The notes beneath the pieces are model-generated. The model was given only the letters and a program-made list of their open reading frames with translations. It searched no databases and was not told where the DNA came from. Positions 9,204-17,452 of a stretch of DNA of 64,000 nucleotides are shown here, one piece after another (the stretch's first letter is position 1; every line of letters begins with the position of its first letter). A program made the translations under genes and the position numbers. This DNA comes from Streptomyces changanensis. GTDB lineage: Bacteria > Actinomycetota > Actinomycetes > Streptomycetales > Streptomycetaceae. The DNA is taken from NCBI RefSeq assembly GCF_024600715.1, contig NZ_CP102332.1, positions 5,022,001-5,086,000 of the forward strand. The letters are read 5' to 3'.

Positions 9204-10652
9204 GTGAGCGACACTTGCCCCGTGGCCCCGACTGACGAGACCCAGAACCCCAGCCCCGACCCCGAACCGTCCTCCCACGGGGCTCCCCGACCCGATCCCA
9301 CCGTCGACGCCGCCGCCGGCCCGGCCGCCACCGCGGCGGCAGCGGCCCCCACGGCCGCCGACGACCCCGCGGCCGCCGGTGTCGGCGGGACCAAGGCCGT
9401 GCGGAGCGCAGCCTCACCGGCCCCCGCGGCGGCCGGTACGACGGCCGGCGCCGGGACCACCGGTGCCCCGGCCGGGTCGGCGGGTCCGACCGGGGCACCG
9501 GTCATCCCGGCGCGCATGCCCCGCTGGCTGCCCCGCGCCATGGTGCTCGGGTTGGCCCTCTACGCCTGCTTCCAGTTGGGCAGCTGGGCCTTCCACCAGC
9601 TCATCGGGCTGCTCGTCAACATCCTGATCGCGTTCTTCCTCGCCCTCGCGGTCGAGCCCGCCGTGGGCCGTATGGCGGCCCGGGGGATGCGCCGGGGCCT
9701 GGCCACGATGCTGGTGTTCCTGGGCGTCCTCGTGGTGGGCGTGGGCTTCGTCGTCCTGCTGGGGTCGATGCTCGCGGGCCAGATCGTCAGCATGGTCGAC
9801 GACCTGCCCAAGTACCTCGACTCGCTGATCAACTGGAGCAACCAGACCTTCGACACCAAGCTGTCCAGGGTCGCCGTCCAGGACAGCCTGCTGCGCTCGG
9901 AGTGGCTGCGGAAGTACGTGGAGAACAGCGCGAGTGGTGTGCTGGACGTCTCCACCACCGTCCTCGGGGGCCTCTTCAAGCTCCTGACGATCTTCTTGTT
10001 CTCGTTCTACTTCGCCGCCGACGGCCCCCGGCTGCGCCGCGCCCTGTGCTCCGTACTGCCCCCGGCGAAGCAGGCGGAGGTCCTGCGCGCCTGGGAGATC
10101 GCCGTCGACAAGACCGGCGGCTACATCTACTCGCGCGGGCTGATGGCGCTCTTCTCCGGCCTGGCCCACTTCGTCCTGCTGGAGTTCCTCGGCGTGCCCT
10201 ACGCGCCGGCGCTCGCCGTGTGGGTCGGCCTCGTCTCGCAGTTCCTGCCGACCATCGGCACCTACCTGGCGGGCGCCCTGCCGATGCTCATCGCGTTCAC
10301 CGTCGCCCCCTGGTACGCCCTGTGGGTGCTGGCGTTCGTCGTCGTGTACCAGCAGTTCGAGAACTACCTGCTGCAGCCGAAGCTCACCGCGAGGACGGTG
10401 GACATCCACCCGGCGGTCGCCTTCGGCTCCGTCGTGGCGGGCACCGCACTCCTGGGGGCCGTCGGCGCGCTGATCGCGATCCCCGCGGTCGCCACCCTGC
10501 AGGCGTTCCTCGGCGCCTACGTCAAGCGGTACGCCGTGACGGAGGACCCGCGTGTCCACGGGCACCGCAGACACGGCGAGATGGTCCTGGCACGGGTGCA
10601 GCGGGCGCTGCGCGCCAGCGGCCGGGACGGGACGCCGCCGGGCGGCGCCTGA
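9204..10652 (+). CDS. AI-2E family transporter (PF01594-type permease)
   Basis: About 482 residues. The first ~100 are low-complexity Ala/Pro/Thr/Gly and probably disordered. Eight or so membrane helices follow, beginning at AMVLGLALYACFQLGSWAFH. The segment VWVGLVSQFLPTIGTYLAG and the later YQQFENYLLQPKL are the conserved signature of this family. Members have been linked to autoinducer-2 or small-molecule/ion export, so the substrate here cannot be assigned. Start GTG at 9204 (VSDTCPVAP) is chosen; GTG at 9222 is an alternative. Confidence 0.85.
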   Translation: MSDTCPVAPTDETQNPSPDPEPSSHGAPRPDPTVDAAAGPAATAAAAAPTAADDPAAAGVGGTKAVRSAASPAPAAAGTTAGAGTTGAPAGSAGPTGAPVIPARMPRWLPRAMVLGLALYACFQLGSWAFHQLIGLLVNILIAFFLALAVEPAVGRMAARGMRRGLATMLVFLGVLVVGVGFVVLLGSMLAGQIVSMVDDLPKYLDSLINWSNQTFDTKLSRVAVQDSLLRSEWLRKYVENSASGVLDVSTTVLGGLFKLLTIFLFSFYFAADGPRLRRALCSVLPPAKQAEVLRAWEIAVDKTGGYIYSRGLMALFSGLAHFVLLEFLGVPYAPALAVWVGLVSQFLPTIGTYLAGALPMLIAFTVAPWYALWVLAFVVVYQQFENYLLQPKLTARTVDIHPAVAFGSVVAGTALLGAVGALIAIPAVATLQAFLGAYVKRYAVTEDPRVHGHRRHGEMVLARVQRALRASGRDGTPPGGA

Positions 10653-10686
10653 CCCGTTCCGCCTGCCGCGGTGCGGCCCACCGGCG

Positions 10687-11472
10687 TCACAGGTACGACG
10701 GCCCGGTCACGCGCCGGCGGAAGGCGTACCAGGTCCACGCCTGGACGGCGACGAGCAGCGGCGTGACCGCGACCAGGGCGGGGACGAGCAGGGCGAGCGT
10801 GGCGCCGTCCGCCGCCGACCGGGCCAGCGGCAGCGACGACCCGGCGGCGACCGGCAGCGCCGCCATGAGGGCGGCCGTGAGCGCGAACGACTGCCAGGGG
10901 CGGGCCCGGCCGACGAGCCGCCGGGCCCGTTCGAACGGCGAGCCGGTCAGGCGGACGGCCGCGAAGCCGGCCCCGTGCGCCGCGAACAGCGCGGCCACGG
11001 CGAAGGCCGCGACCAGCGCCGCCGCGCCGTTCGCGGGCACGTGGGGCGTACCGGTGAGCAGCCCGGCCAGCAGCCGGCCCCAGGACAGGGCCACCACCCA
11101 GCTGCCGCACACCGTCGCGCCGTCGCACAGGGTCCGCCAGAGGGGCCCCGCCCGGCCCGTCACGCGCCCGCGCGACCACAGCCCCGCGTCCCGGACCATC
11201 CAGCCGGCCAGCAGCGGGACGACCACCGTGAACTGGCCGCTGAGCACCTCGCCCTCCAGCATCGGGAAGCAGCCGATGAACACGCCCGCGGTGGCGACCA
11301 GCCACACCTCGTTGCCGAGGAGGAACGGCGCGAAGGACGCGACGACCAGTCGGCGCTCGTCGTCCGAGCGGCCCAGGTGGGGCAGGAGCATCCCGGTGCC
11401 GATGTCCGCACCGGCGAGGACGAAGTACCCGGCGGCGTAGAGGCCGAGCAGGGTGATGGCCAGGGTGTCCAC
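10687..11472 (-). CDS. cydB: Cytochrome bd oxidase subunit II (short form)
   Basis: A 261-residue membrane protein with about seven hydrophobic helices. It opens MDTLAITLLGLYAAGYFVLAG and contains LLGNEVWLVATAGVFIG, matching the conserved NEVWL region of CydB. It pairs with CydA in the terminal quinol oxidase. Typical CydB proteins have 330-380 residues and eight helices, so this one is notably compact. The gene reads without a frameshift to its stop at 10687. Start GTG at 11472 is set by GGAG at 11479-11482, six bases away; the in-frame TTG at 11478 would have no spacer. It lies 22 bases downstream of cydA. Confidence 0.85.
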   Translation of the reverse strand: MDTLAITLLGLYAAGYFVLAGADIGTGMLLPHLGRSDDERRLVVASFAPFLLGNEVWLVATAGVFIGCFPMLEGEVLSGQFTVVVPLLAGWMVRDAGLWSRGRVTGRAGPLWRTLCDGATVCGSWVVALSWGRLLAGLLTGTPHVPANGAAALVAAFAVAALFAAHGAGFAAVRLTGSPFERARRLVGRARPWQSFALTAALMAALPVAAGSSLPLARSAADGATLALLVPALVAVTPLLVAVQAWTWYAFRRRVTGPSYL

Positions 11473-11494
11473 GGACAACTCCTCGGGGTCGGGG

Positions 11495-12919
11495 TCAGTA
11501 GCGCGGCGCGGGCAGGGCGTCGGCGGGGTCGTCGGAGTCACCCGGACCGCCCCCGCCGCCCGGTCCCCTCCCGCCGCCCGGCCCGCCCGGCCGGCCGTCC
11601 GGTCCGCCGGAGGTGCCGTCCGGTCCGCCCGGGGTGCCGTCCGGGGCCGCGCCCGCGCCCCGGGCGGCGACGGCGCGCTCGTCGCGGCCCAGGCCCATGT
11701 CCACCGGTCCGCGCCGGGCGAGCCGCACCAGCAGCCAGGCGTTGACGGCGGTGAGCAGCGCGAAGAGGCCGGTGAAGAGGAGCAGGGAGGCACGCATCGC
11801 GGTGGGGGAGAGGTCGGAGACCGCGTCCTCCGTCTTCAGCAGCCCGTACACCACCCACGGCTGTCGGCCCGCCTCGCGGAACACCCAGCCGCTGGTCATC
11901 GCCACGTACGGCAGGGGCACCGCCGCGATGAGCGCCACGTGCCACAGCCGGAACCGGAACACGACCGTCCGGAAGAACGCCAGCACGAACCCGGCGAACG
12001 TGAAGTACAGCATCAGCGCGAAGACGATCAGCATCACCAGGGCGCCGCCCCGGGTCCACGCCTCCGACGGGACGTAGTCGCCCGGCCCGAAGGCCGCCGT
12101 CAACTCCGCCTGCAACCGGGCGATCTTTGCCCGCTCGCCCTCGAACACCGCCGCCTTCACCGGCTGGACCGTGGCGAGCGAGGACAGCTGGAGGCCGCCG
12201 AACACCGCCGTGGCCAGCAGGGCGGGGAAGGACAGGAACACCCCGACGCGCAGGCTGCGGCCGAAGAACTCCCACTCGGCCGTCCGCCGGAACAGGTGGT
12301 ACGCGCTCACCCCCGCCATGAAGAAGCCCGCCGTGAGCAGTGCCCCGGCCGCGATGTGGCCGAAGGCCAGCAGCGCGCTCGGGTTGGTCAGCACCGCGAC
12401 CGGGTCGTCGAGGACCAGCCGCCCGCCCTCCACGCGGTGTCCCACCGGGTTGTTGAGGAAGCCGTTCGTGACGAGGATCCAGTAGGCCGAGGCGTACGCG
12501 GTGAGGGTGACGATCCAGATCGCCGCGAGGTGCGCCCAGCGGCCCAGCCGGTGCCAGCCGAAGATCCACAGGCCGAGGAAGGTCGACTCGACGAAGAACG
12601 CGACGATCGTCTCCACCGCCAGCGCCGCCCCGAGGACGTTGCCCGCGTGGTGCGTCAGACCGCTCCAGCTCAACCCGAACTGGAACTCCATCACGATGCC
12701 CGTGACGATCCCGACGGCGTAGTTGACGACGTACAGCTGCCCCCAGAACCGCACCAGGCGCGCGTCCAGCGCCCGGCCCCCGAGCGTCGCCTTCGTCTGC
12801 AGGCACGCGACGACGGTCGCGAGGCCCAGCGTGAGGGCGACGAACAGGAAGTGGCCGCCGGCCGTGAGCGCGAACTGCAGCCGGGCGAGGTCGAGGACTT
12901 CCGAGGCGTCTGGTTCCAC
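11495..12919 (-). CDS. cydA: Cytochrome bd oxidase subunit I
   Basis: A 474-residue polytopic subunit that carries the three haems of cytochrome bd, which oxidises quinol and reduces oxygen at high affinity. LARLQFALTAGGHFLFVALT contains the conserved haem b595 histidine (H23). FGHIAAGALLTAGFF holds the candidate haem b558 histidine. GWVFREAGRQPWVVYGLLKT is the family signature. The last ~65 residues are a Gly/Pro/Asp-rich tail with no membrane segment. Start GTG at 12919 has GAGG six bases upstream. No cydCD assembly genes are in this window. Confidence 0.93.
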   Translation of the reverse strand: MEPDASEVLDLARLQFALTAGGHFLFVALTLGLATVVACLQTKATLGGRALDARLVRFWGQLYVVNYAVGIVTGIVMEFQFGLSWSGLTHHAGNVLGAALAVETIVAFFVESTFLGLWIFGWHRLGRWAHLAAIWIVTLTAYASAYWILVTNGFLNNPVGHRVEGGRLVLDDPVAVLTNPSALLAFGHIAAGALLTAGFFMAGVSAYHLFRRTAEWEFFGRSLRVGVFLSFPALLATAVFGGLQLSSLATVQPVKAAVFEGERAKIARLQAELTAAFGPGDYVPSEAWTRGGALVMLIVFALMLYFTFAGFVLAFFRTVVFRFRLWHVALIAAVPLPYVAMTSGWVFREAGRQPWVVYGLLKTEDAVSDLSPTAMRASLLLFTGLFALLTAVNAWLLVRLARRGPVDMGLGRDERAVAARGAGAAPDGTPGGPDGTSGGPDGRPGGPGGGRGPGGGGGPGDSDDPADALPAPRY

Positions 12920-13174
12920 ACCGCCAGCCTCGGTGTACGACCGGGGCCCGGTCGTCACCCCCCGGTCGTCGGTCGCCGTACCCCACCGGTTGCGCCCGGC
13001 CCCGCGCGCGTACCCCCCTGGTTGCGGCCCGCACGGGCATCCCGCGCGCGGGATGGGTCCGTGAGCAGGATCAGGGGTTTCATGGACCCCGACTCCTGGA
13101 CTCGGACTCCTGGCCCCTGACCCTTTACCCCTGACGCTGATCAGGGACAACGGGCAGTGGACATCGAACAGGCG

Positions 13175-13840
13175 TCAGGCGAGCCAGCCGGGCGTGATCA
13201 TCCCCGACTCGTAGGCGAGGACCACCAGCTGTGCCCGGTCGCGGACGGCGAGCTTCGTCATGATCCGGCTGACGTGCGTCTTGGCGGTGGCGGGCGAGAG
13301 GACCAGCCGCCGGGCGATCTCGTCGTTCGACAGGCCGGCGCCGACCAGGCCCATGACCTCCCGCTCCCGCTCGGTCAGCGCGTTCAGCCGCGGGCTCGGG
13401 TCCGGTTGCCGGGCCCGGCCCGCGAACTCGGCGATCAGGCGGCGGGTCACGGCGGGCGCGATCAGCGCGTCGCCGCGCGCCACCACGCGCACGCCGTGCA
13501 GGAGCTCCATCGGCTCGGTGTCCTTCACCAGGAAACCGGACGCTCCCGCGCGCAGCGCCCCGTACACGTGGTCGTCGACGTCGAAGGTGGTCAGGATGAC
13601 CACGCGCACGTCCGTCAGGCGCGGGTCGCCGGTGATGCGACGTGTGGCCTCCAGGCCGTCCGTGCCCGGCATCCGGATGTCCATCAGGACGACGTCCGGG
13701 CGCAGCTCGCGCGCGAGGGCGACGGCCTGGTCGCCGTCCGCGGCCTCGCCCACGACCTCGATGTCCGCCTCGCCGTCGAGGATCGACCGGAACCCGGCCC
13801 GTACGAGCGTCTGGTCGTCGGCGAGCACGACGCGGATCAT
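13175..13840 (-). CDS. NarL/FixJ-family response regulator
   Basis: A 221-residue two-component regulator. The receiver domain has the acidic pair ADD at residues 7-9, the phosphoacceptor D54 in VLMDIRMPG, and the conserved lysine in FLVKDTEP. A LuxR-type helix-turn-helix follows: LTEREREVMGLVGAGLSNDE then LSPATAKTHVSRIMTKL. The start ATG overlaps the stop of the kinase gene (ATGA), so the two are co-translated partners. Target genes are unknown; cydAB lies just beyond it on the same strand, which makes respiratory genes a possible target (speculative). Confidence 0.93.
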   Translation of the reverse strand: MIRVVLADDQTLVRAGFRSILDGEADIEVVGEAADGDQAVALARELRPDVVLMDIRMPGTDGLEATRRITGDPRLTDVRVVILTTFDVDDHVYGALRAGASGFLVKDTEPMELLHGVRVVARGDALIAPAVTRRLIAEFAGRARQPDPSPRLNALTEREREVMGLVGAGLSNDEIARRLVLSPATAKTHVSRIMTKLAVRDRAQLVVLAYESGMITPGWLA

Positions 13841-15114
13841 GCGGTCCCCCTGGTGGTGGTGCCGGTGGTGAGCGGCAGCCGGGCCGAGACCCGGAACCCC
13901 CGGTCGGTGTTGCCCACCGTGAGCTCGCCCCCGAAGGCCCTGGCGCGCTCGGCCATGCCCTGGACGCCGCTGCCCGGGGACGGCCCGTCGGGCGAGCCCC
14001 CGCCGTCGTCCTCGACGCGCAGACGCAGCTCCTCCGGGGTCCACGCCAGGGTCACCACCACGGTGCTCGCGCGGGCGTGCCGGGTCACGTTCGTCAGCGA
14101 CTCCTGCACGATGCGGTACGCCGCCAGGTCCAGGGCCGGTGGCAGCGGCCGTGCGGCGCCCTCGGTGCGGGTCACGACCGTCAGCCCGGCGGCACGGGCC
14201 CGCTCGGCCAGTTCTCCGAGCCGGTCCAGTCCGGACACGGGTGCGGTCGGCGCCGGCTCGTCGGGCCGGCGCAGCGCGACGAGGGTGCCGCGCAGCTCCC
14301 GCAAGGCGTCCTTGCTGGTCGCCTTGACGGCCTCCAGGGCCTCCGTGGCGGCGGGCAGCGCCTCGGCGGGATCGGGCCCCTTGGCCAGCCGGTGCAGGGC
14401 GGCGCTGGACTGGACGTTGATCAGCGAGATGCTGTGGCCGAGGACGTCGTGCACCTCGCGCGCGATGCGCAGCCGCTCCTCCGTGGCGCTCTGCCGGGCC
14501 CTGGCCTCCTGCTCCCGCTCGGCCGCCAGCGCCCGCTGCTCCACCTCGTGGAGGTACGCCAGCCGGGTGCGCTGCGCGCGGCCCACGGCGACCAGGCTGA
14601 TCAGCCAGCCCGCGAGCATCACGAGGGACGTGTCGTCGATCTGTCGGCGGCCGGGACCCTGGCGGATCTCACCGACCCCGACGGCGAGCAGTGTGACGGA
14701 GGCCAGCGCGACGGCGGCGGCGAACCGGCCCTCGGCGGCGGTCGTGTACAGGGCCAGCGCGAAGGTGACCAGGAGCGGGCCGTCGTACGTGCTCGTCGGG
14801 TAGTAGACCGCGCAGACGGCGAGGGTGACCGCGGCGACGGCGACGGGCGCGCGGCGCCGGAGCACGAGCGACCCGCAGCCGACCGCCACGAGCGCCCAGC
14901 CGAGCGCCGTACGGCCCGACGGCTCGCTCTCCTCGCCCGCGGCCACGGAGACGGCGGTCCACCCGACGACGAAAAGGGTGACGACCGCGGTCAGCACCAG
15001 GTCGGCCGTCCGCACGACGGGCGGCGCGACGTCCGCGGCGTCCCTCGCGGCGCCGGGCGGCGCGGCCGGCCGCACGGACGTCCGACCGCGGCGGACGGGG
15101 GAGCGGAGGGACAT
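13837..15114 (-). CDS. HisKA_3-type sensor histidine kinase
   Basis: A 425-residue membrane kinase. Five or so hydrophobic segments fill residues ~35-190, for example VLTAVVTLFVVGWTAVSVAA. They are followed by a short coiled region and the dimerisation box IAREVHDVLGHSISLINVQS with the phosphorylated histidine. The ATPase domain has NVTRHA, VEDDGGG and GVQGMAERARAFGG. It phosphorylates the overlapping NarL-type regulator. ATG at 15112-15114 is chosen because longer readings add Pro/Thr/His-rich sequence unlike a kinase. There is no extracellular sensor domain, so the stimulus is probably sensed within the membrane. Confidence 0.92.
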   Translation of the reverse strand: MSLRSPVRRGRTSVRPAAPPGAARDAADVAPPVVRTADLVLTAVVTLFVVGWTAVSVAAGEESEPSGRTALGWALVAVGCGSLVLRRRAPVAVAAVTLAVCAVYYPTSTYDGPLLVTFALALYTTAAEGRFAAAVALASVTLLAVGVGEIRQGPGRRQIDDTSLVMLAGWLISLVAVGRAQRTRLAYLHEVEQRALAAEREQEARARQSATEERLRIAREVHDVLGHSISLINVQSSAALHRLAKGPDPAEALPAATEALEAVKATSKDALRELRGTLVALRRPDEPAPTAPVSGLDRLGELAERARAAGLTVVTRTEGAARPLPPALDLAAYRIVQESLTNVTRHARASTVVVTLAWTPEELRLRVEDDGGGSPDGPSPGSGVQGMAERARAFGGELTVGNTDRGFRVSARLPLTTGTTTRGTA

Positions 15115-15478
15115 GCCAGGAAGGATAGGCGCCACCGCGGAGGTGGCGCGGTGGTGGCGCGGGTGTGCCGGGGCAGGCGGTGTGGTGGTGGCGCGGGGTG
15201 TGCCGGGGTAGCTGGTGCAGCGGGTGCGGGTGTGGTGGCGGGGGCACGGCGAGGCCGTGGCCGTGTCGGGCCGGCGTCCTGGCGGCTTCGTCCACAGCCG
15301 GTGTGGCTCGCTTGACACCAAAATCGAACATCCATTCTTATGGGGGCGTGGCCTGGCCCTCCGCGTCAGCGGCGGGAGGTTTTCCACAGGCCGGGAGGTC
15401 CGTCGGGGCGCGTTGTCAGTGGCAGGGGTTAGCGTCTTTGACGTGAAGCGATCGACTCAAGCAAATCGGGTGGAACCC
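15115..15478 (+). other. Non-coding region carrying the recA promoter
   Basis: 364 bases between the divergent kinase gene and recA. The left half is GC-rich with GGTGGCGCGG-type short repeats (about 15140-15200). The right half holds the recA promoter, a LexA box, and two DnaA-like 9-mers at 15288-15296 (TCGTCCACA) and 15380-15388 (TTTTCCACA). No ORF with convincing codon use is present. Confidence 0.8.
15312..15341 (+). promoter_or_regulatory. recA promoter with SOS (LexA) box
   Basis: TTGACA at 15312-15317 is a good -35. A -10 lies within TTCTTAT at about 15335-15341. Between them, GAACATCCATTC at 15326-15337 fits the actinobacterial LexA-box pattern GAAC-N4-GTTC with one mismatch in the right half. 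A repressor bound here would block RNA polymerase directly. The leader to the ATG is about 130 bases. Confidence 0.8.
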
Positions 15479-16621
15479 ATGGCAGGAACCGACCGCGAGA
15501 AGGCGCTCGACGCCGCGCTCGCACAGATTGAACGGCAATTCGGCAAGGGCGCCGTGATGCGCATGGGCGACCGGACGAACGAGCCCATCGAGGTCATCCC
15601 GACCGGTTCGACCGCGCTCGACGTCGCGCTCGGCGTCGGTGGCCTGCCGCGCGGCCGAGTGGTGGAGGTCTACGGTCCGGAGTCCTCCGGTAAGACGACC
15701 CTGACCCTGCACGCCGTGGCCAACGCGCAGAAGGCCGGCGGACAGGTCGCCTTCATCGACGCGGAGCACGCCCTCGACCCCGAGTACGCCAAGAAGCTCG
15801 GCGTCGACATCGACAACCTGATCCTGTCGCAGCCGGACAACGGCGAGCAGGCCCTGGAGATCGTCGACATGCTGGTCCGCTCCGGCGCGCTCGACCTGAT
15901 CGTCATCGACTCCGTCGCCGCGCTCGTGCCGCGCGCGGAGATCGAGGGCGAGATGGGCGACTCGCACGTGGGCCTCCAGGCCCGCCTGATGAGCCAGGCC
16001 CTCCGGAAGATCACCAGCGCGCTCAACCAGTCCAAGACCACCGCGATCTTCATCAACCAGCTCCGCGAGAAGATCGGCGTGATGTTCGGCTCGCCGGAGA
16101 CCACGACCGGTGGCCGCGCTCTGAAGTTCTACGCCTCGGTGCGCATCGACATCCGCCGTATCGAGACCCTCAAGGACGGCACGGACGCGGTCGGCAACCG
16201 CACCCGGTGCAAGGTCGTCAAGAACAAGGTCGCCCCGCCGTTCAAGCAGGCCGAGTTCGACATCCTCTACGGCGAGGGCATCAGCCGCGAGGGCGGCCTG
16301 ATCGACATGGGCGTGGAGCACGGCTTCATCCGCAAGGCGGGCGCCTGGTACACGTACGAGGGCGACCAGCTCGGCCAGGGCAAGGAGAACGCCCGCAACT
16401 TCCTCAAGGACAACCCCGACCTCGCCAACGAGATCGAGAGGAAGATCAAGGAGAAGCTGGGCGTCGGCGTCCGGCCGGAGACCCCGGCGGCCGAGCCGGG
16501 CACGGTCGACGCGGCGGCGGCGGTCCCGGCGGACGTCGCGGCCGATGCGGCCAAGTCGGTCCCCGCCCCGGTGAGCAAGACCACCAAGGCGACCAAGGCC
16601 GCAGCGGCGGCCAAGGGGTAA
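15479..16621 (+). CDS. recA: Recombinase RecA
   Basis: A 380-residue DNA strand-exchange protein and SOS coprotease. Walker A is GPESSGKT at residues 66-73, and the Walker B region is [13 protein letters not shown]. The L2 DNA-binding loop and [20 protein letters not shown] are intact. The C-terminus is longer than in E. coli and ends in an Ala/Lys-rich tail ([15 protein letters not shown]), usual for streptomycetes. Start ATG at 15479 has GGTGGA six bases upstream. recX follows three bases after the stop. Filament formation would trigger LexA self-cleavage, and lexA is 29 kb away in this window. Confidence 0.99.
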   Translation: MAGTDREKALDAALAQIERQFGKGAVMRMGDRTNEPIEVIPTGSTALDVALGVGGLPRGRVVEVYGPESSGKTTLTLHAVANAQKAGGQVAFIDAEHALDPEYAKKLGVDIDNLILSQPDNGEQALEIVDMLVRSGALDLIVIDSVAALVPRAEIEGEMGDSHVGLQARLMSQALRKITSALNQSKTTAIFINQLREKIGVMFGSPETTTGGRALKFYASVRIDIRRIETLKDGTDAVGNRTRCKVVKNKVAPPFKQAEFDILYGEGISREGGLIDMGVEHGFIRKAGAWYTYEGDQLGQGKENARNFLKDNPDLANEIERKIKEKLGVGVRPETPAAEPGTVDAAAAVPADVAADAAKSVPAPVSKTTKATKAAAAAKG

Positions 16622-16624
16622 CCC

Positions 16625-17194
16625 ATGGCCCGGCGCACCGAATGGCCGGGCGGCAGCCCCGACTCGTCGAGGGCCGAGAAGGAGCTGCCGCCCCAAGATC
16701 CGGCTGAGCGGGCGCGGGCGATCTGCCTGCGCCTGCTCACCGGGACGCCGCGCACCCGCAAGCAGCTCGCGGACGCGCTGCGCAAGAAGGAGATCCCGGA
16801 GGAGATCGCCGACGAGATCCTCTCCCGCTTCGAGGACGTCGGTCTGATCGACGACGCCGCGTTCGCCGGGGCGTGGGTGGAGTCCCGGCACCACGGCCGC
16901 GGTCTGGCCCGCCGCGCCCTGGCCCGCGAGCTGCGCACCAAGGGGGTCGACTCCGCCCTGATCGACGAGGCCGTCGGCCGGCTCGACGCCGAACAGGAGG
17001 AGGAGACCGCACGCGAGCTCGTCCAGCGCAAACTCCGCTCCACCCGGGGGCTCGACCGCGACCGCCGGCTCCGCCGCCTGGCAGGCATGCTCGCGCGGAA
17101 GGGCTACCCGGAGGGTCTGGCCCTCCGCGTCGTCCGCCGCGCGCTGGAGGAGGAGGGCGAGGAGACCGGGGACCTGGACTTCGACGCCATGTGA
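16625..17194 (+). CDS. recX: RecA regulatory protein RecX
   Basis: A 189-residue protein that binds RecA filaments and tempers their activity. It has the three tandem three-helix repeats typical of RecX. Examples are RARAICLRLLTGTPRTRKQL, followed by the FEDVGLIDDAAFAGAWVESR segment. It starts three bases after the recA stop, so it is expressed by read-through from the recA promoter and is SOS-induced with it. I see no terminator between the two genes. Confidence 0.97.
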   Translation: MARRTEWPGGSPDSSRAEKELPPQDPAERARAICLRLLTGTPRTRKQLADALRKKEIPEEIADEILSRFEDVGLIDDAAFAGAWVESRHHGRGLARRALARELRTKGVDSALIDEAVGRLDAEQEEETARELVQRKLRSTRGLDRDRRLRRLAGMLARKGYPEGLALRVVRRALEEEGEETGDLDFDAM

Positions 17195-17452
17195 CGCCCC
17201 GACGCACGGCCGGGTGAGCCGGGGCCACACGGTCCGCACCGGCGCCAGGGGTTTCGCGGTGGACGTCGGCGGGGTTCCCCGCGCTGCGTTCGTCAGGGGC
17301 TCCGCGGTGGGTCGTCATGGGGCTCCGCGGTGGGAGCCAGCGGGCCGCGGTCAGGTGTCAGCCGGTCCCGATAGGTGCGTCGGCGGGCTTCGCGACGCGG
17401 CCTCGCCAGCCGGGCGCCATGGTGGGGCGTCAGGCAGCCCGGCGGGGGACCG
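17195..17452. other. Non-coding gap after recX with short direct repeats
   Basis: 258 bases between convergent recX and the FAD monooxygenase. GGGGCTCCGCGGTGGG-like copies occur near 17298-17313 and 17324-17340, with a more diverged GGGGTTTCGCGGTGG near 17248. No clear hairpin terminator or ORF was found. Confidence 0.6.

Noticed and set aside
12920..13174. Rex-type operator before cydA
   Set aside because: No TTGTGAA-N-TTCACAA-like sequence was found in the upstream region.
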